A DNA stretch of 8,409 nucleotides, taken from positions 1-8,409 of the forward strand of contig JAFADT010000402.1 in the NCBI GenBank assembly GCA_023424585.1, in the 5' to 3' direction. How positions within the stretch are numbered: position 1 is the stretch's first letter; each line of letters starts with the position of its first letter. Shown here piece after piece: positions 1-6,240 of the stretch. A program made the translations under genes and the position numbers. The notes under the pieces were generated by a model. The model did not search any database. It was not told where the DNA came from and was given only the letters and a program-made list of their open reading frames with translations. This DNA comes from Pseudomonadota bacterium (lineage in GTDB: Bacteria > Myxococcota > Myxococcia > Myxococcales > Myxococcaceae).

Positions 1-1482
1 GCCGGAGCTGAAGCCGGAACGGCCGGCCTCGCGGAAGCGCTCCAGCAGCTCCAGCAGGTCGGAGGGACCGCTGACGAGCGCGGACGCGCGGCCACCGCCG
101 CCCAGGTTGGCGCGGGCCTCGCGGCGGATGTCGCGCTCGCCCATCAGGGCCGCGAGCACGGCGGCATCGCCCCCCACACCCCGGCGCTCGCCCTCGACGA
201 TGACGCGCGCCTGCCGCGGGTGGACGGGGAAGCGCAGGAGCCGCTGGCCCACGTCCGTCACCTGGCCCCGGGCATCCACCGCGCCCAACCGGCGCAGCAG
301 CGTCTCCGCGGCCTCCAGGGCCGGGGCGGGGGGCGGCTCGAAGAAGGGGAACGTCGTCAGGTCCTTCACACCCGACGCGCGCAGCGAGAGCACCGTCTCG
401 GCCAGGTCGGTGCGGCGGATCTCCGGGGCCTCCTGGTCGGGCCGGCCGTCGAAGTCGTGCTGGGTGTAGAGGCGCACGCAGTGCCCGGCGCGAGTGCGGC
501 CGGCGCGGCCGGCGCGCTGGACGGCGGAGGCCCGGCTCACCTTGCCCAGCTTGAGCTGCGGGAGGCCGGACCACGGCGAGTGGGACGCCACGCGAGCCAG
601 CCCGCTGTCGATGACGACCGCGACGCCGTCGATGGTGACGGACGTCTCCGCGACGTTGGTGGACAGGATGATCTTCCGGCGCGAGCTGCGGCGCACGGCG
701 CGGTCCTGCTCCGCGGGGGAGAGGTCGCCGTGGAGCGGGAGCACGTCCGCGTCGTGGCGCTCGGCGAACTCCGCGCAGGTGTCGCGCGCGCGGCGGATCT
801 CCCCTGCGCCGGGGAGGAACACGAGCACGTCGCCGTCGATGCCCTGGGTGAACAGGCGCTTGAGCGCGGAGAGCACCTGTTGATCCAGGTGCCGGTCGTC
901 CGGGGCGGGCAGGTATTCGACGCTGACGTCGAAGCGGCGGCCCTCGGAGCGCAGGGAAGGAGCGCCACCCAGGTAGGCGCGGACGGGCTCGGCCTCGAGC
1001 GTCGCGGACATCACCACGAGCTTGAGGTCGGGGCGGGCCGTCTCCTGCAGCCGCCGCAGCAGCGCGAGCGAGATGTCCGCGGACAGATGCCGCTCGTGGA
1101 ACTCATCGAGCACGACGATGCCCACGTCGCGCAGCGTGGGGTCGGTGAGCAGGCGGCGGCCGAGCACTCCCTCGGTGACGAAGGACATGCGCGTCTTGGG
1201 CCCGCGGACGTCCTCGAAGCGGACCTGGTAGCCGACGGTCTCGCCCACGCGCTCGCCAATCTCCTCGGACACGCGCTGCGCGGCGAGCCGGGTGGGCAGC
1301 CGCCGGGGCTGGAGGACGACGATCTCCTTGCCCGCGCCCAGCCCCGCCTCCAGCAGCGCGCGGGGAACGCGGGTCGTCTTGCCCGCGCCCGGAGGCGCCT
1401 CGAGCACGAGCGAGCGCGAGCCCCGGAGCGTGGAGACGATGTCCGGCAGGAGGGGATCGATGGGAAGGGCGACGTCCGCCAT
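1..1482 (-). CDS. hrpB: ATP-dependent RNA helicase HrpB (3' end beyond window)
   Basis: This is a DExH-box superfamily 2 helicase of the HrpB group, cytoplasmic, with a poorly defined RNA role in bacteria. The window holds 494 codons from the start, so the C-terminal third of a protein usually just over 800 residues is missing. The helicase set is complete: Walker [10 protein letters not shown] (29-37), motif II DEFH (126-129), motif III SAT (159-161), motif [12 protein letters not shown] (274-284) and motif [10 protein letters not shown] (322-329). DEFH in place of DEAH, followed by ER, is typical of HrpB and separates it from HrpA. The ATG at 1482 is preceded by GAGGA about 8 nt upstream, and the protein begins only about 28 residues before Walker A, as in the family. 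It lies 45 bp downstream of the AT-hook-like gene and probably shares its transcript. No frameshift is seen. Family assignment is firm; the cellular role is not known from sequence. Confidence 0.95.
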   Translation of the reverse strand, partial: MADVALPIDPLLPDIVSTLRGSRSLVLEAPPGAGKTTRVPRALLEAGLGAGKEIVVLQPRRLPTRLAAQRVSEEIGERVGETVGYQVRFEDVRGPKTRMSFVTEGVLGRRLLTDPTLRDVGIVVLDEFHERHLSADISLALLRRLQETARPDLKLVVMSATLEAEPVRAYLGGAPSLRSEGRRFDVSVEYLPAPDDRHLDQQVLSALKRLFTQGIDGDVLVFLPGAGEIRRARDTCAEFAERHDADVLPLHGDLSPAEQDRAVRRSSRRKIILSTNVAETSVTIDGVAVVIDSGLARVASHSPWSGLPQLKLGKVSRASAVQRAGRAGRTRAGHCVRLYTQHDFDGRPDQEAPEIRRTDLAETVLSLRASGVKDLTTFPFFEPPPAPALEAAETLLRRLGAVDARGQVTDVGQRLLRFPVHPRQARVIVEGERRGVGGDAAVLAALMGERDIRREARANLGGGGRASALVSGPSDLLELLERFREAGRSGFSSG

Positions 1483-1527
1483 GTCCGGGTTCCTCTTCAC
1501 GGCGGGAGGCTCACCGCGCGTCGGGTC

Positions 1528-2658
1528 TCAAGGCGTGCCAGCCTCGGACGGGTCGGTCTTCTTGCGGCGCTTGGGGCGCACGGCCTCGGGAGCAGGGGAA
1601 TCCGGAGCGTCCGAAGGAGCCTCGGCCTGCGGGGCCTCCACGGCCGGAGCCGCGTTCTTCGGAGGCCGGCCCCGCCGGGCGGGACGCGCCGCGACGGGAG
1701 GCTCCGGGGCGACGGGCTCTGGAGTCGCAGGGCCCGGTACCGCGCCGCCGCCATCCGAAGCGTCGGCCTCGGTGCTGGCCGCCTCCGGTGCAGCGGAGCC
1801 CTCCGTGTCGGAAATCGCGTCCATGGTGTCCTGGCCCGGAGCGTCGTCGGCCACAGCCTCGTCCCCATCCGCCTCGGCGCCCTCGAACGCATCCTCCGGG
1901 CTCGGGTCTCCGTCCCCGCCAAAGAGGTCCGAAGCCCCCTCCTCGGCGGAGAGCGCGAGCGACTTGCCAGCGCGCTTCCGGGGCTTGAGGGTGAGGCCTG
2001 CCGCCTCGAAGACGCCGGGCGCGGGGACGAGCGCGGCCTCCGCGAGCAGGCGTCCCTGCCGCAGCGCCACGTCCAGCCGCCGTCCCAGCGACACCAGCGC
2101 CTCGCGCAGGGCGGCCTCCTGATCCGGCGGCAGCGGGGTGGGGGACAGGCTCGCGGTCCACGCGGCGAACGTCGCGGCGACCTGATCCACGACGGGGCGG
2201 ACCATGGCGAAGTCGTCGCGGGAGAAGATGCGCGTGACGTAGGCGCTCTTGAGCCGCCGCTCGTATGACGTGGCGTACTCGTTGACCATCTCCACGGGGG
2301 CCCGGCGCAGCTGCGGGAACTTGAGGTGGGGGAAGAGGGCCTCGATGACGGGGGCGCGGCTGCTGGCGGTGAAGGTGATGCCGGCGTGCAGCTTCTCCAG
2401 CGCATCCACCCAGCGGCCCTGCTGGTCGAACGAGAACTCCTCGCGGGCCTCGTCGAGCTCCGGCAGGTCCTTCACCTGTTCCAGCAGTCCACCCGCCGGC
2501 TCCCGGGCCTCGCGCAGGCGCTCCAGCGCGGAGGCCAGCCACTGCTTCTCGGCCTCCAGCCCCGGCCTGCCGACGAGCATCTCCTCCGCGTTGGCGAGCC
2601 GGGCCTCGAAGGCCTCGGCGAAGCGGATCAGCTCATAGGATTCGAGCGTGGACGACAT
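1528..2658 (-). CDS. Unrecognised 376-aa protein with acidic linker and AT-hook-like basic tail
   Basis: I do not recognise the family. Residues 1-225 look mainly helical and globular, with charged heptad-like stretches at 10-55 and 180-210; there is no signal peptide or membrane segment, so it is probably cytoplasmic. Residues 233-324 contain no Lys or Arg at all, with about 21 Asp/Glu between 239 and 300, and then become Pro/Ala-rich. Basic residues return at 325-334 in an AT-hook-like RPARRGRPPK (core RGRP at 329-332) and again in RPKRRKK (361-367) near the C-terminus. Acidic region followed by AT-hook and basic tail recalls eukaryotic HMGA and the C-terminal part of myxobacterial CarD, although the N-terminal domain shows no CarD motif that I can identify. 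DNA or nucleic-acid binding is inference. The ATG at 2658 has GGAG about 10 nt upstream. It sits 42 bp after the HAD gene and 45 bp before hrpB. Confidence 0.85.
   Translation of the reverse strand: MSSTLESYELIRFAEAFEARLANAEEMLVGRPGLEAEKQWLASALERLREAREPAGGLLEQVKDLPELDEAREEFSFDQQGRWVDALEKLHAGITFTASSRAPVIEALFPHLKFPQLRRAPVEMVNEYATSYERRLKSAYVTRIFSRDDFAMVRPVVDQVAATFAAWTASLSPTPLPPDQEAALREALVSLGRRLDVALRQGRLLAEAALVPAPGVFEAAGLTLKPRKRAGKSLALSAEEGASDLFGGDGDPSPEDAFEGAEADGDEAVADDAPGQDTMDAISDTEGSAAPEAASTEADASDGGGAVPGPATPEPVAPEPPVAARPARRGRPPKNAAPAVEAPQAEAPSDAPDSPAPEAVRPKRRKKTDPSEAGTP
1657..1686 (-). other. AT-hook-like motif coding segment
   Basis: This segment encodes residues 325-334 of the unrecognised protein, RPARRGRPPK. 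The core RGRP flanked by basic residues fits the AT-hook pattern that binds the minor groove of AT-rich DNA. Only one such hook is present, and a second basic cluster (KRRKK, 363-367) lies near the C-terminus. Pro/Ala-rich low-complexity tails in GC-rich genomes can produce similar strings by chance, so the functional reading is tentative. Confidence 0.5.
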
Positions 2659-2700
2659 GCGTGGATGACTCCTCGGAGGGGCGGCGGAGATACCACACCT

Positions 2701-3396
2701 TCACCGTCCGACGAGCAGGGCCTCCATGGCGCCGGGGGCGGTGAGGTCCGCGAAGGCCCACTCGGCGCCTGCGTCGCGCAGCGCCTGGGGCGTGAAGTTG
2801 CCGGTGCCCACGCCAATCGTCTCCGCGCCAATGCCCTTGGCGGCCGCGACGTCCTTGGGCGTGTCGCCGATGATGACCACCCGGCACGCCTCCAACGGCT
2901 GGCCCAACTGCGCCGCGCCGGCCTGCGCGCCGTGCCGGATGAGGGCCACGCGGTCCTCGAAGTCGCAGCCGAAGCCGCCGAAGGAGAACTGGTCGTGGAT
3001 GCTCACGCGGTCCAGCTTCACCTTGGCGCCCGCGCGCACGTTGCCGGTGCCCAGGCCCACCGCGAAGCCCGGCCGCGAGCGCGCCTCCAACACCGCCTCG
3101 CGCATGCCCGGGTGCAGCCGGTAGTCGCGAGCATCGACCTTGGGGACCTCCAGGCCCAGGTGGGCGACGTAGGCATCGATGACCGCGCTGATGGCGTCCT
3201 CGGTGTCGGCCTGGCCGATGATGCCCAGGGCCTTGCGGACGATGGCCCGGTCCGTCATCCCCGACATGCTGAAGCCGTCGCACGCGTCCATCCGCTGGTG
3301 CAACTGTTCGAAGGCCAGGCCCATGGCGCGGCGGCCGGCACCGCCGGTGGTGACGAGGGTGCCATCAATGTCGAAGAGGAGGACGGTGGGGCGCAT
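2701..3396 (-). CDS. HAD-family phosphatase, phosphoglycolate phosphatase-like
   Basis: This is a haloacid dehalogenase superfamily hydrolase of 231 residues, a usual length for the phosphoglycolate phosphatase/phosphomutase subgroup. Motif I is FDIDGT with nucleophile D9 and acid/base D11. Motif II is the Thr of GLGTGN (T117). A motif III lysine is K125 or K127. Motif IV is IGDTPKD with D178 and D182. Residues of about 17-85 form the helical C1-type cap. It probably removes phosphate from a small metabolite in the cytoplasm; the substrate cannot be read from sequence. The start is uncertain: ATG at 3396 is chosen, but an in-frame GTG at 3402 would add two residues, and neither has a strong ribosome binding site. 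The stop is 42 bp before the next gene, so co-transcription with the AT-hook-like gene and hrpB is likely. No core catalytic residue is missing. Confidence 0.9.
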   Translation of the reverse strand: MRPTVLLFDIDGTLVTTGGAGRRAMGLAFEQLHQRMDACDGFSMSGMTDRAIVRKALGIIGQADTEDAISAVIDAYVAHLGLEVPKVDARDYRLHPGMREAVLEARSRPGFAVGLGTGNVRAGAKVKLDRVSIHDQFSFGGFGCDFEDRVALIRHGAQAGAAQLGQPLEACRVVIIGDTPKDVAAAKGIGAETIGVGTGNFTPQALRDAGAEWAFADLTAPGAMEALLVGR

Positions 3397-3448
3397 GGCC
3401 ACCCATCTAACGGAACGTCCCGCCCGACGCGAGCCCCGAGCACTCCAC

Positions 3449-3475
3449 CCGGGCAGCCGTCCCCACCATGCCCGG
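3449..3475 (-). terminator. Weak hairpin after the HEAT-repeat gene
   Basis: CCGGGCA (3449-3455) and TGCCCGG (3469-3475) form a 7-bp perfect inverted repeat with a 13-nt loop, starting about 9 nt past the stop of the HEAT-repeat gene on the minus strand. No T-tract follows, so it is at best a weak or Rho-assisted terminator or a 3' stabilising hairpin. A chance match in GC-rich DNA is possible. Confidence 0.3.
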
Positions 3476-3483
3476 CGCCCGGC

Positions 3484-4140
3484 TCAGGGCTCCGCCAGCG
3501 TGAGGCCCTGCTGGAGCGCCTCACGCACCTGGGGAACATCCTCCAGGGGGAGCCGCTCCTCCAGCACCTCGCGCACCTGCTGGCCGCCCAGCCGGCCAAG
3601 CGCCTGGGCCACGGCCTCGCGGATCCGCAGGTCGCGGTCCTTCAAGCGGGCCTGGAGCGTCTTCACAGCCTCGAATCCCAGGCGTTGTCCCAGCGCCGCG
3701 GCTGCCTGCGAGCGGACCGCCGAAGGCCGGCGCGGATCCTCCAGCATCGCCTGAAGCGTCTGTCCCGCCTCGGGAGTCTCCACCCGACCCAACGCCGTCA
3801 CGGCCCGCATGCGCTGCGCATCGGGGACGCTCGTGTCCTCCGCGAGCGCCGCGAGCACGGGCACGACCTCCGGTCCCAGCTTGCGCCACACCGCCTCGGA
3901 AGCCCCGGTCGGCTGGGAGAGCAGCGCCAACGTCTCCGCGCGCAGAGGCCCGGGAGCGGCAGCCGCCGGCGGCACGGACGTCGTGGACGCGACCTTCGCG
4001 CGAACCGGGGCCGCCTCGGAGACGGGCCCCGCGCCCGCGAGCAAGGCGAGGCCGGCCAGCGCCACCCAACGCGAGGGCGCGGAACGGAAGGGGACCGGCG
4101 AGGGACGAACACCGCGGGGGAGGGACAGCTGGCTCGGCAT
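3484..4140 (-). CDS. Exported HEAT-repeat protein
   Basis: This 218-residue protein has a hydrophobic segment at about 25-40 (WVALAGLALLAGAG) after a stretch with several Arg, followed by SEAAP, so it is probably a Sec signal peptide with cleavage near residue 43. There is no lipobox. After an Ala/Pro linker (48-66) come HEAT-like helical repeats: about 108-136 (MRAVTALGRV), 139-168 (VRSQAAAALGQRLG), 169-197 (IREAVAQALGRLGG) and a partial one from 202. The repeated pattern of V/I-R-x2-A-x3-LG with a following helix is typical. HEAT repeats form protein-binding solenoids; the partner is unknown and no catalytic residues are seen. The ATG at 4140 has GGGAG about 7 nt upstream and a TATAAC hexamer about 30 bp upstream. 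About 80 bp separate it from the HAD gene downstream. Confidence 0.85.
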   Translation of the reverse strand: MPSQLSLPRGVRPSPVPFRSAPSRWVALAGLALLAGAGPVSEAAPVRAKVASTTSVPPAAAAPGPLRAETLALLSQPTGASEAVWRKLGPEVVPVLAALAEDTSVPDAQRMRAVTALGRVETPEAGQTLQAMLEDPRRPSAVRSQAAAALGQRLGFEAVKTLQARLKDRDLRIREAVAQALGRLGGQQVREVLEERLPLEDVPQVREALQQGLTLAEP

Positions 4141-4170
4141 GCGGGGCTCCCGGTGGGGAAGGGGAGTCCC

Positions 4171-4178
4171 GTTATACG
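4171..4178. promoter_or_regulatory. Overlapping divergent -10-like hexamers
   Basis: GTTATACG in a very GC-rich spacer reads as TATAAC on the minus strand (5 of 6 matches to TATAAT, 4176-4171) and as TATACG on the plus strand (4173-4178, 4 of 6). Expected start sites would give leaders of about 25 nt for the HEAT gene and 35 nt for the DsrE-like gene. No convincing -35 box lies at 16-18 bp on either side (TCGAGT for the minus strand is weak). Confidence 0.4.
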
Positions 4179-4220
4179 ACGGCTGCCGGTCCTGACTCGA
4201 TGACGCTAAGGTCCCCCTCC

Positions 4221-4613
4221 ATGGCCGGACGCGTCTTCTTCTTCCTCCAGCACGCCACGTACGAGCCCGCCTATCAGGCGGCCTCCATGGGCATCACCGC
4301 CGCCGCGATGGGCGACGACGTCTACTTCGTCTTCGCCTTCGAGGCCCTGCGCCAGCTGGTCCGCGGCAGCTTCGGCCTGGCGCACAGCGAGCGCGAGCGC
4401 ACCGAGGCGGCCCGGGCCGAAGGGCTCAATGTCCCCACTCCGGCCCGCATGCTGGAGGAGGCCCGCGCCCTGGGCGCGAAGCTCGTGGCCTGTGATACCA
4501 CGGTGCGCATCTGCGGCCTGTCGCCGCAGGAACTGCACGGCACGCTGGACGAGGTCATGGGCCTGGCCTCCATCTGGAGGCTGACGGAAGGCGCGCGCGT
4601 CCTCACGCTCTGA
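4221..4613 (+). CDS. DsrE-family sulfur-relay-like protein
   Basis: This 130-residue soluble protein has the small alpha/beta layout of the DsrE/DsrF/TusD fold: an opening strand RVFFFLQHATYE, a helix to about residue 30, strand DDVYFVFAF (32-40), a helix carrying LRQLVRGSFG, then a helix before strand KLVACDTTVRICGL (87-100). The Cys in this last strand (C91) is where DsrE-family proteins carry their sulfur-accepting cysteine; a second Cys, C98, follows. It may bind or relay sulfane sulfur in the cytoplasm, but no tus, dsr or rhodanese genes are nearby, so the partner is unknown. The ATG at 4221 is preferred: AAGG lies about 9 nt upstream and the protein then begins directly with strand one. 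The in-frame ATG at 4200 would add MTLRSPS without a ribosome binding site. The gene diverges from the HEAT-repeat gene. Confidence 0.8.
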   Translation: MAGRVFFFLQHATYEPAYQAASMGITAAAMGDDVYFVFAFEALRQLVRGSFGLAHSERERTEAARAEGLNVPTPARMLEEARALGAKLVACDTTVRICGLSPQELHGTLDEVMGLASIWRLTEGARVLTL

Positions 4614-4633
4614 GCGGACACCCGAGCCGGTCC

Positions 4634-4654
4634 CCGCCCTCCGGAAGGAGGCGG
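4634..4654 (+). terminator. GNRA-capped hairpin after the DsrE-like gene
   Basis: CCGCCCTCC and GGAGGCGG pair as an 8-bp GC stem with one bulged C around a GGAA loop (GNRA type). It begins about 20 nt after the DsrE-like stop codon. No T-run follows, so it is not a classical Rho-independent terminator, but its place and strength fit a 3' end or transcript-stabilising element. Confidence 0.4.
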
Positions 4655-4830
4655 ATGTCCGACAGCGGAACCGAACCCGCCCTGGCGGATCGCCTGTCGT
4701 TGCAACTTGGCAGCACTACCTGAATGGAACCTGCCTGCTGCGCGACGCTGTAGCCTCGGTGGGTGTCCACGCGTTACGCTGGGGCATTCGCAGCTCGTTG
4801 TTCCCCCCTGGAAGGAATCCTTCAAAGCCT
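4655..4830 (+). other. Non-coding leader region before the CglB-like gene
   Basis: No gene is apparent here. The stretch 4695-4730 is less GC-rich than its surroundings and contains the perfect 8-bp palindrome GTTGCAAC (4699-4706), whose TTGCAA could serve as a -35, but no good -10 lies 16-18 bp downstream. Just before the start codon is GAAGGA-A-TCCTTC (4811-4823), a near-perfect inverted repeat that holds the only Shine-Dalgarno-like AAGGA, 14 nt from the ATG. The promoter of the lipoprotein gene should be in this region, but I cannot place it. Confidence 0.4.
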
Positions 4831-6162
4831 ATGCGCGCCAAGTCGACCCCCCTGAGCGCACTGCTGGCCGGCACCCTCGGTCTTGCCGTGATGGCCGGCT
4901 GTCAGACGTATGACTTCGAGCCGGTGGATCCGCTCGCGATCGCCCAGACGACCGTGGAGTCGGTGATCACCGCCCGCAAGAGCAAGCCGGACGTGATGCT
5001 CCTCGTGGACATCTCCGGCTCGATGACGAAGCCGGTCAACGCGAATGTGGTCGTTGGTGGCGCGCGCGCGTGTGACCTGACCCAGGACGGCTACGTCTTC
5101 ACCTGTGGTGAGGACTACCCCTGCGATACCTCGAAGTGCCCCACGCGCTGGTCGGAGCTCCAGAGCGCGATGGGCCCGTTCCTCGGGGAGAGCGGCAAGC
5201 TGGTCCGCTTCGGCCTGACGACCTACCCGGCGCCGCCCGTCCTGGCGCCGGGGCAGTCGCCGACCGTGGCCCAGCAGTGCGCGCCTGCCGCCAACCTGGA
5301 GGATGGGAGCGTCCGCGCCCAGATCCCGGTGAATCTGGACTCGGACGAAGAGCTTCAGGCCTACGCGGACGAGGTCAACGCCAAGCTGCAGGCCATCCCC
5401 AACGGCGGCGATGGCCGGCCCCGAGGTGGCACGCCGACGGCCGCGAGCCTGCAGTTCGCCGGGAGCCTCCTGACGGCGGATCCCGAGGAGCGCAACCAGA
5501 TCATCATCCTGCTGACCGACGGTCTTCCCAACTGCAACGACAACAACGCGAACACTGGCGCCAGCGCGGAGTGCCGCTGCACGCTCGAGGAGCCGACCCA
5601 GTGCACGGCGTCGCAGAGCCCGTACTTCAAGCGCGGCTGCCTCGACAAGGACGCCTCGGTCGTGGCGGTGTCGGCGCTGAAGGCGAGAAGCATCTCCACC
5701 ATCGTCATCGGCTTCGGCGCGGAGACGTCTGCGGGTGACGGTCCCAGCGTCCTCAATGAGATGGCGCGCGCGGGCGGCTTCGCACGTACCTGCAAGGCCA
5801 GCATCGACTGCGGCGCGGGTGACACCTGCGATCTGGCCACCGGCACCTGCAGTCGTGCCTTCTACCAGGCGGGCAACGGCGAGGAACTGGCGGCTGCGCT
5901 GAAGACGATCAGCGAGGAGATCCGGGAGGAAGAGCCATGCTTCACCAGGCTCGAACCGAGCCAGCTTCCCTCCGACGAGAAGCTCATCGTCGTCTACATC
6001 AACGGCGAGCGCACGCTCTCGGGCCCCGACACCTGGTCGCTGGACCAGTCGGATCCCGGGAATCCTGGCGTGCGGTTCACGGGCAGCGCGTGCGCCAAGC
6101 TGGAGGCGTCGCGTCCGGAAGACCCCGTCAACGTCGAAGTGCGCGCCATCCGCCAGCTCTAG
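4831..6162 (+). CDS. cglB: VWA-domain cysteine-rich lipoprotein, probable gliding adhesin CglB
   Basis: This 443-residue protein starts with a lipoprotein signal peptide (SALLAGTLGLAVMAGC) whose lipobox VMAGC places the lipidated Cys at residue 24, followed by Gln. A von Willebrand A domain follows (about 54-310), with a complete metal-ion-dependent adhesion site: D60-x-S62-x-S64 after strand VMLLV, T201 in RGGTPT, and D230 in IIILLTDG. There are 17 Cys; the 16 non-lipidated ones could form up to eight disulfides. Clusters at 81-103, 235-270 and 321-340 look like insertions or appendages to the VWA core. As I recall, Myxococcus xanthus CglB is an outer-membrane, integrin-like VWA lipoprotein of about 416 residues with its MIDAS at nearly the same position, needed for adventurous gliding at focal adhesions. 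The match is from memory. Length, MIDAS position and Cys richness agree; a paralogous VWA lipoprotein remains possible. The ATG at 4831 is set by the signal peptide, since an upstream GTG at 4759 would bury it. It is likely monocistronic or only partly read through into the next gene. Confidence 0.8.
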   Translation: MRAKSTPLSALLAGTLGLAVMAGCQTYDFEPVDPLAIAQTTVESVITARKSKPDVMLLVDISGSMTKPVNANVVVGGARACDLTQDGYVFTCGEDYPCDTSKCPTRWSELQSAMGPFLGESGKLVRFGLTTYPAPPVLAPGQSPTVAQQCAPAANLEDGSVRAQIPVNLDSDEELQAYADEVNAKLQAIPNGGDGRPRGGTPTAASLQFAGSLLTADPEERNQIIILLTDGLPNCNDNNANTGASAECRCTLEEPTQCTASQSPYFKRGCLDKDASVVAVSALKARSISTIVIGFGAETSAGDGPSVLNEMARAGGFARTCKASIDCGAGDTCDLATGTCSRAFYQAGNGEELAAALKTISEEIREEEPCFTRLEPSQLPSDEKLIVVYINGERTLSGPDTWSLDQSDPGNPGVRFTGSACAKLEASRPEDPVNVEVRAIRQL

Positions 6163-6172
6163 GCGGCAGGCA

Positions 6173-6203
6173 GGCGGAGGCGGCTTTACGCGGGCGGAGG
6201 CGG
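6173..6203 (+). repeat. Two direct copies of GGCGGAGGCGG
   Basis: The 11-mer GGCGGAGGCGG occurs at 6173-6183 and again at 6193-6203, 20 bp apart, flanking the -35-like TTTACG. Both copies are complementary to CCGCCTCCGCC at 6230-6240, immediately before the rimK start codon. The sequence is simple and GC-rich, so part of this may be chance, but three exact 11-mers within 68 bp is notable. Confidence 0.75.
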
Positions 6204-6213
6204 GGATTATAGG
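6185..6213 (+). promoter_or_regulatory. Sigma-70-like promoter for rimK
   Basis: TTTACG (6185-6190), a 17-bp spacer and TATAGG (6208-6213) match the housekeeping consensus at 4 of 6 positions in each box, with ideal spacing, in surroundings that are otherwise nearly all G and C. A start about 7 bp downstream would leave a leader of about 20 nt before the ATG at 6241. This is the best promoter-like sequence in the window. Confidence 0.5.
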
Positions 6214-6229
6214 GTCCTCGCCGGGCCGG

Positions 6230-6240
6230 CCGCCTCCGCC
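6230..6240 (+). repeat. Inverted copy CCGCCTCCGCC abutting the rimK start
   Basis: This 11-mer is the exact reverse complement of the two copies upstream and ends directly at the ATG of rimK. Pairing with the first copy extends to 12 bp (6173-6184 with 6229-6240). It contains CCTCC, the opposite of a Shine-Dalgarno sequence, so rimK has no recognisable ribosome binding site just ahead of its start. Confidence 0.75.

Noticed and set aside
220..2268. A 682-codon open frame on the plus strand opposite hrpB and the AT-hook-like gene
   Set aside because: It has no recognisable domain and is rich in Gly/Arg/Ala repeats. It lies opposite genes with full catalytic motifs; long antisense frames are expected where third positions are mostly G or C.
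2326..4203. A 625-codon plus-strand frame opposite the HAD and HEAT-repeat genes
   Set aside because: Same composition artefact. The minus strand carries HAD motifs I, II and IV and clear HEAT repeats, which cannot be chance.
4200..4220. An upstream in-frame ATG for the DsrE-like gene
   Set aside because: No Shine-Dalgarno sequence precedes it, and the fold begins right after the ATG at 4221, which has AAGG upstream.
4699..4706. Palindrome GTTGCAAC as an operator or -35 box
   Set aside because: It is only 8 bp, occurs once, and no -10 element lies at suitable spacing downstream; it is kept only as a note in the leader-region entry.
4707..4722. A possible sigma-54 promoter (TTGGCAG before the lipoprotein gene)
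   Set aside because: The GG at -24 is present, but ten bases later the sequence is TG, not GC, so the -12 element fails.
4759..4830. An upstream GTG that extends the lipoprotein by 24 residues
   Set aside because: It would place a polar stretch before the signal peptide and bury the lipobox deep inside; no ribosome binding site precedes it.
6224..6231. Palindrome GGCCGGCC before rimK
   Set aside because: Eight-base G/C palindromes are expected by chance at this base composition; no second copy supports a regulatory role.
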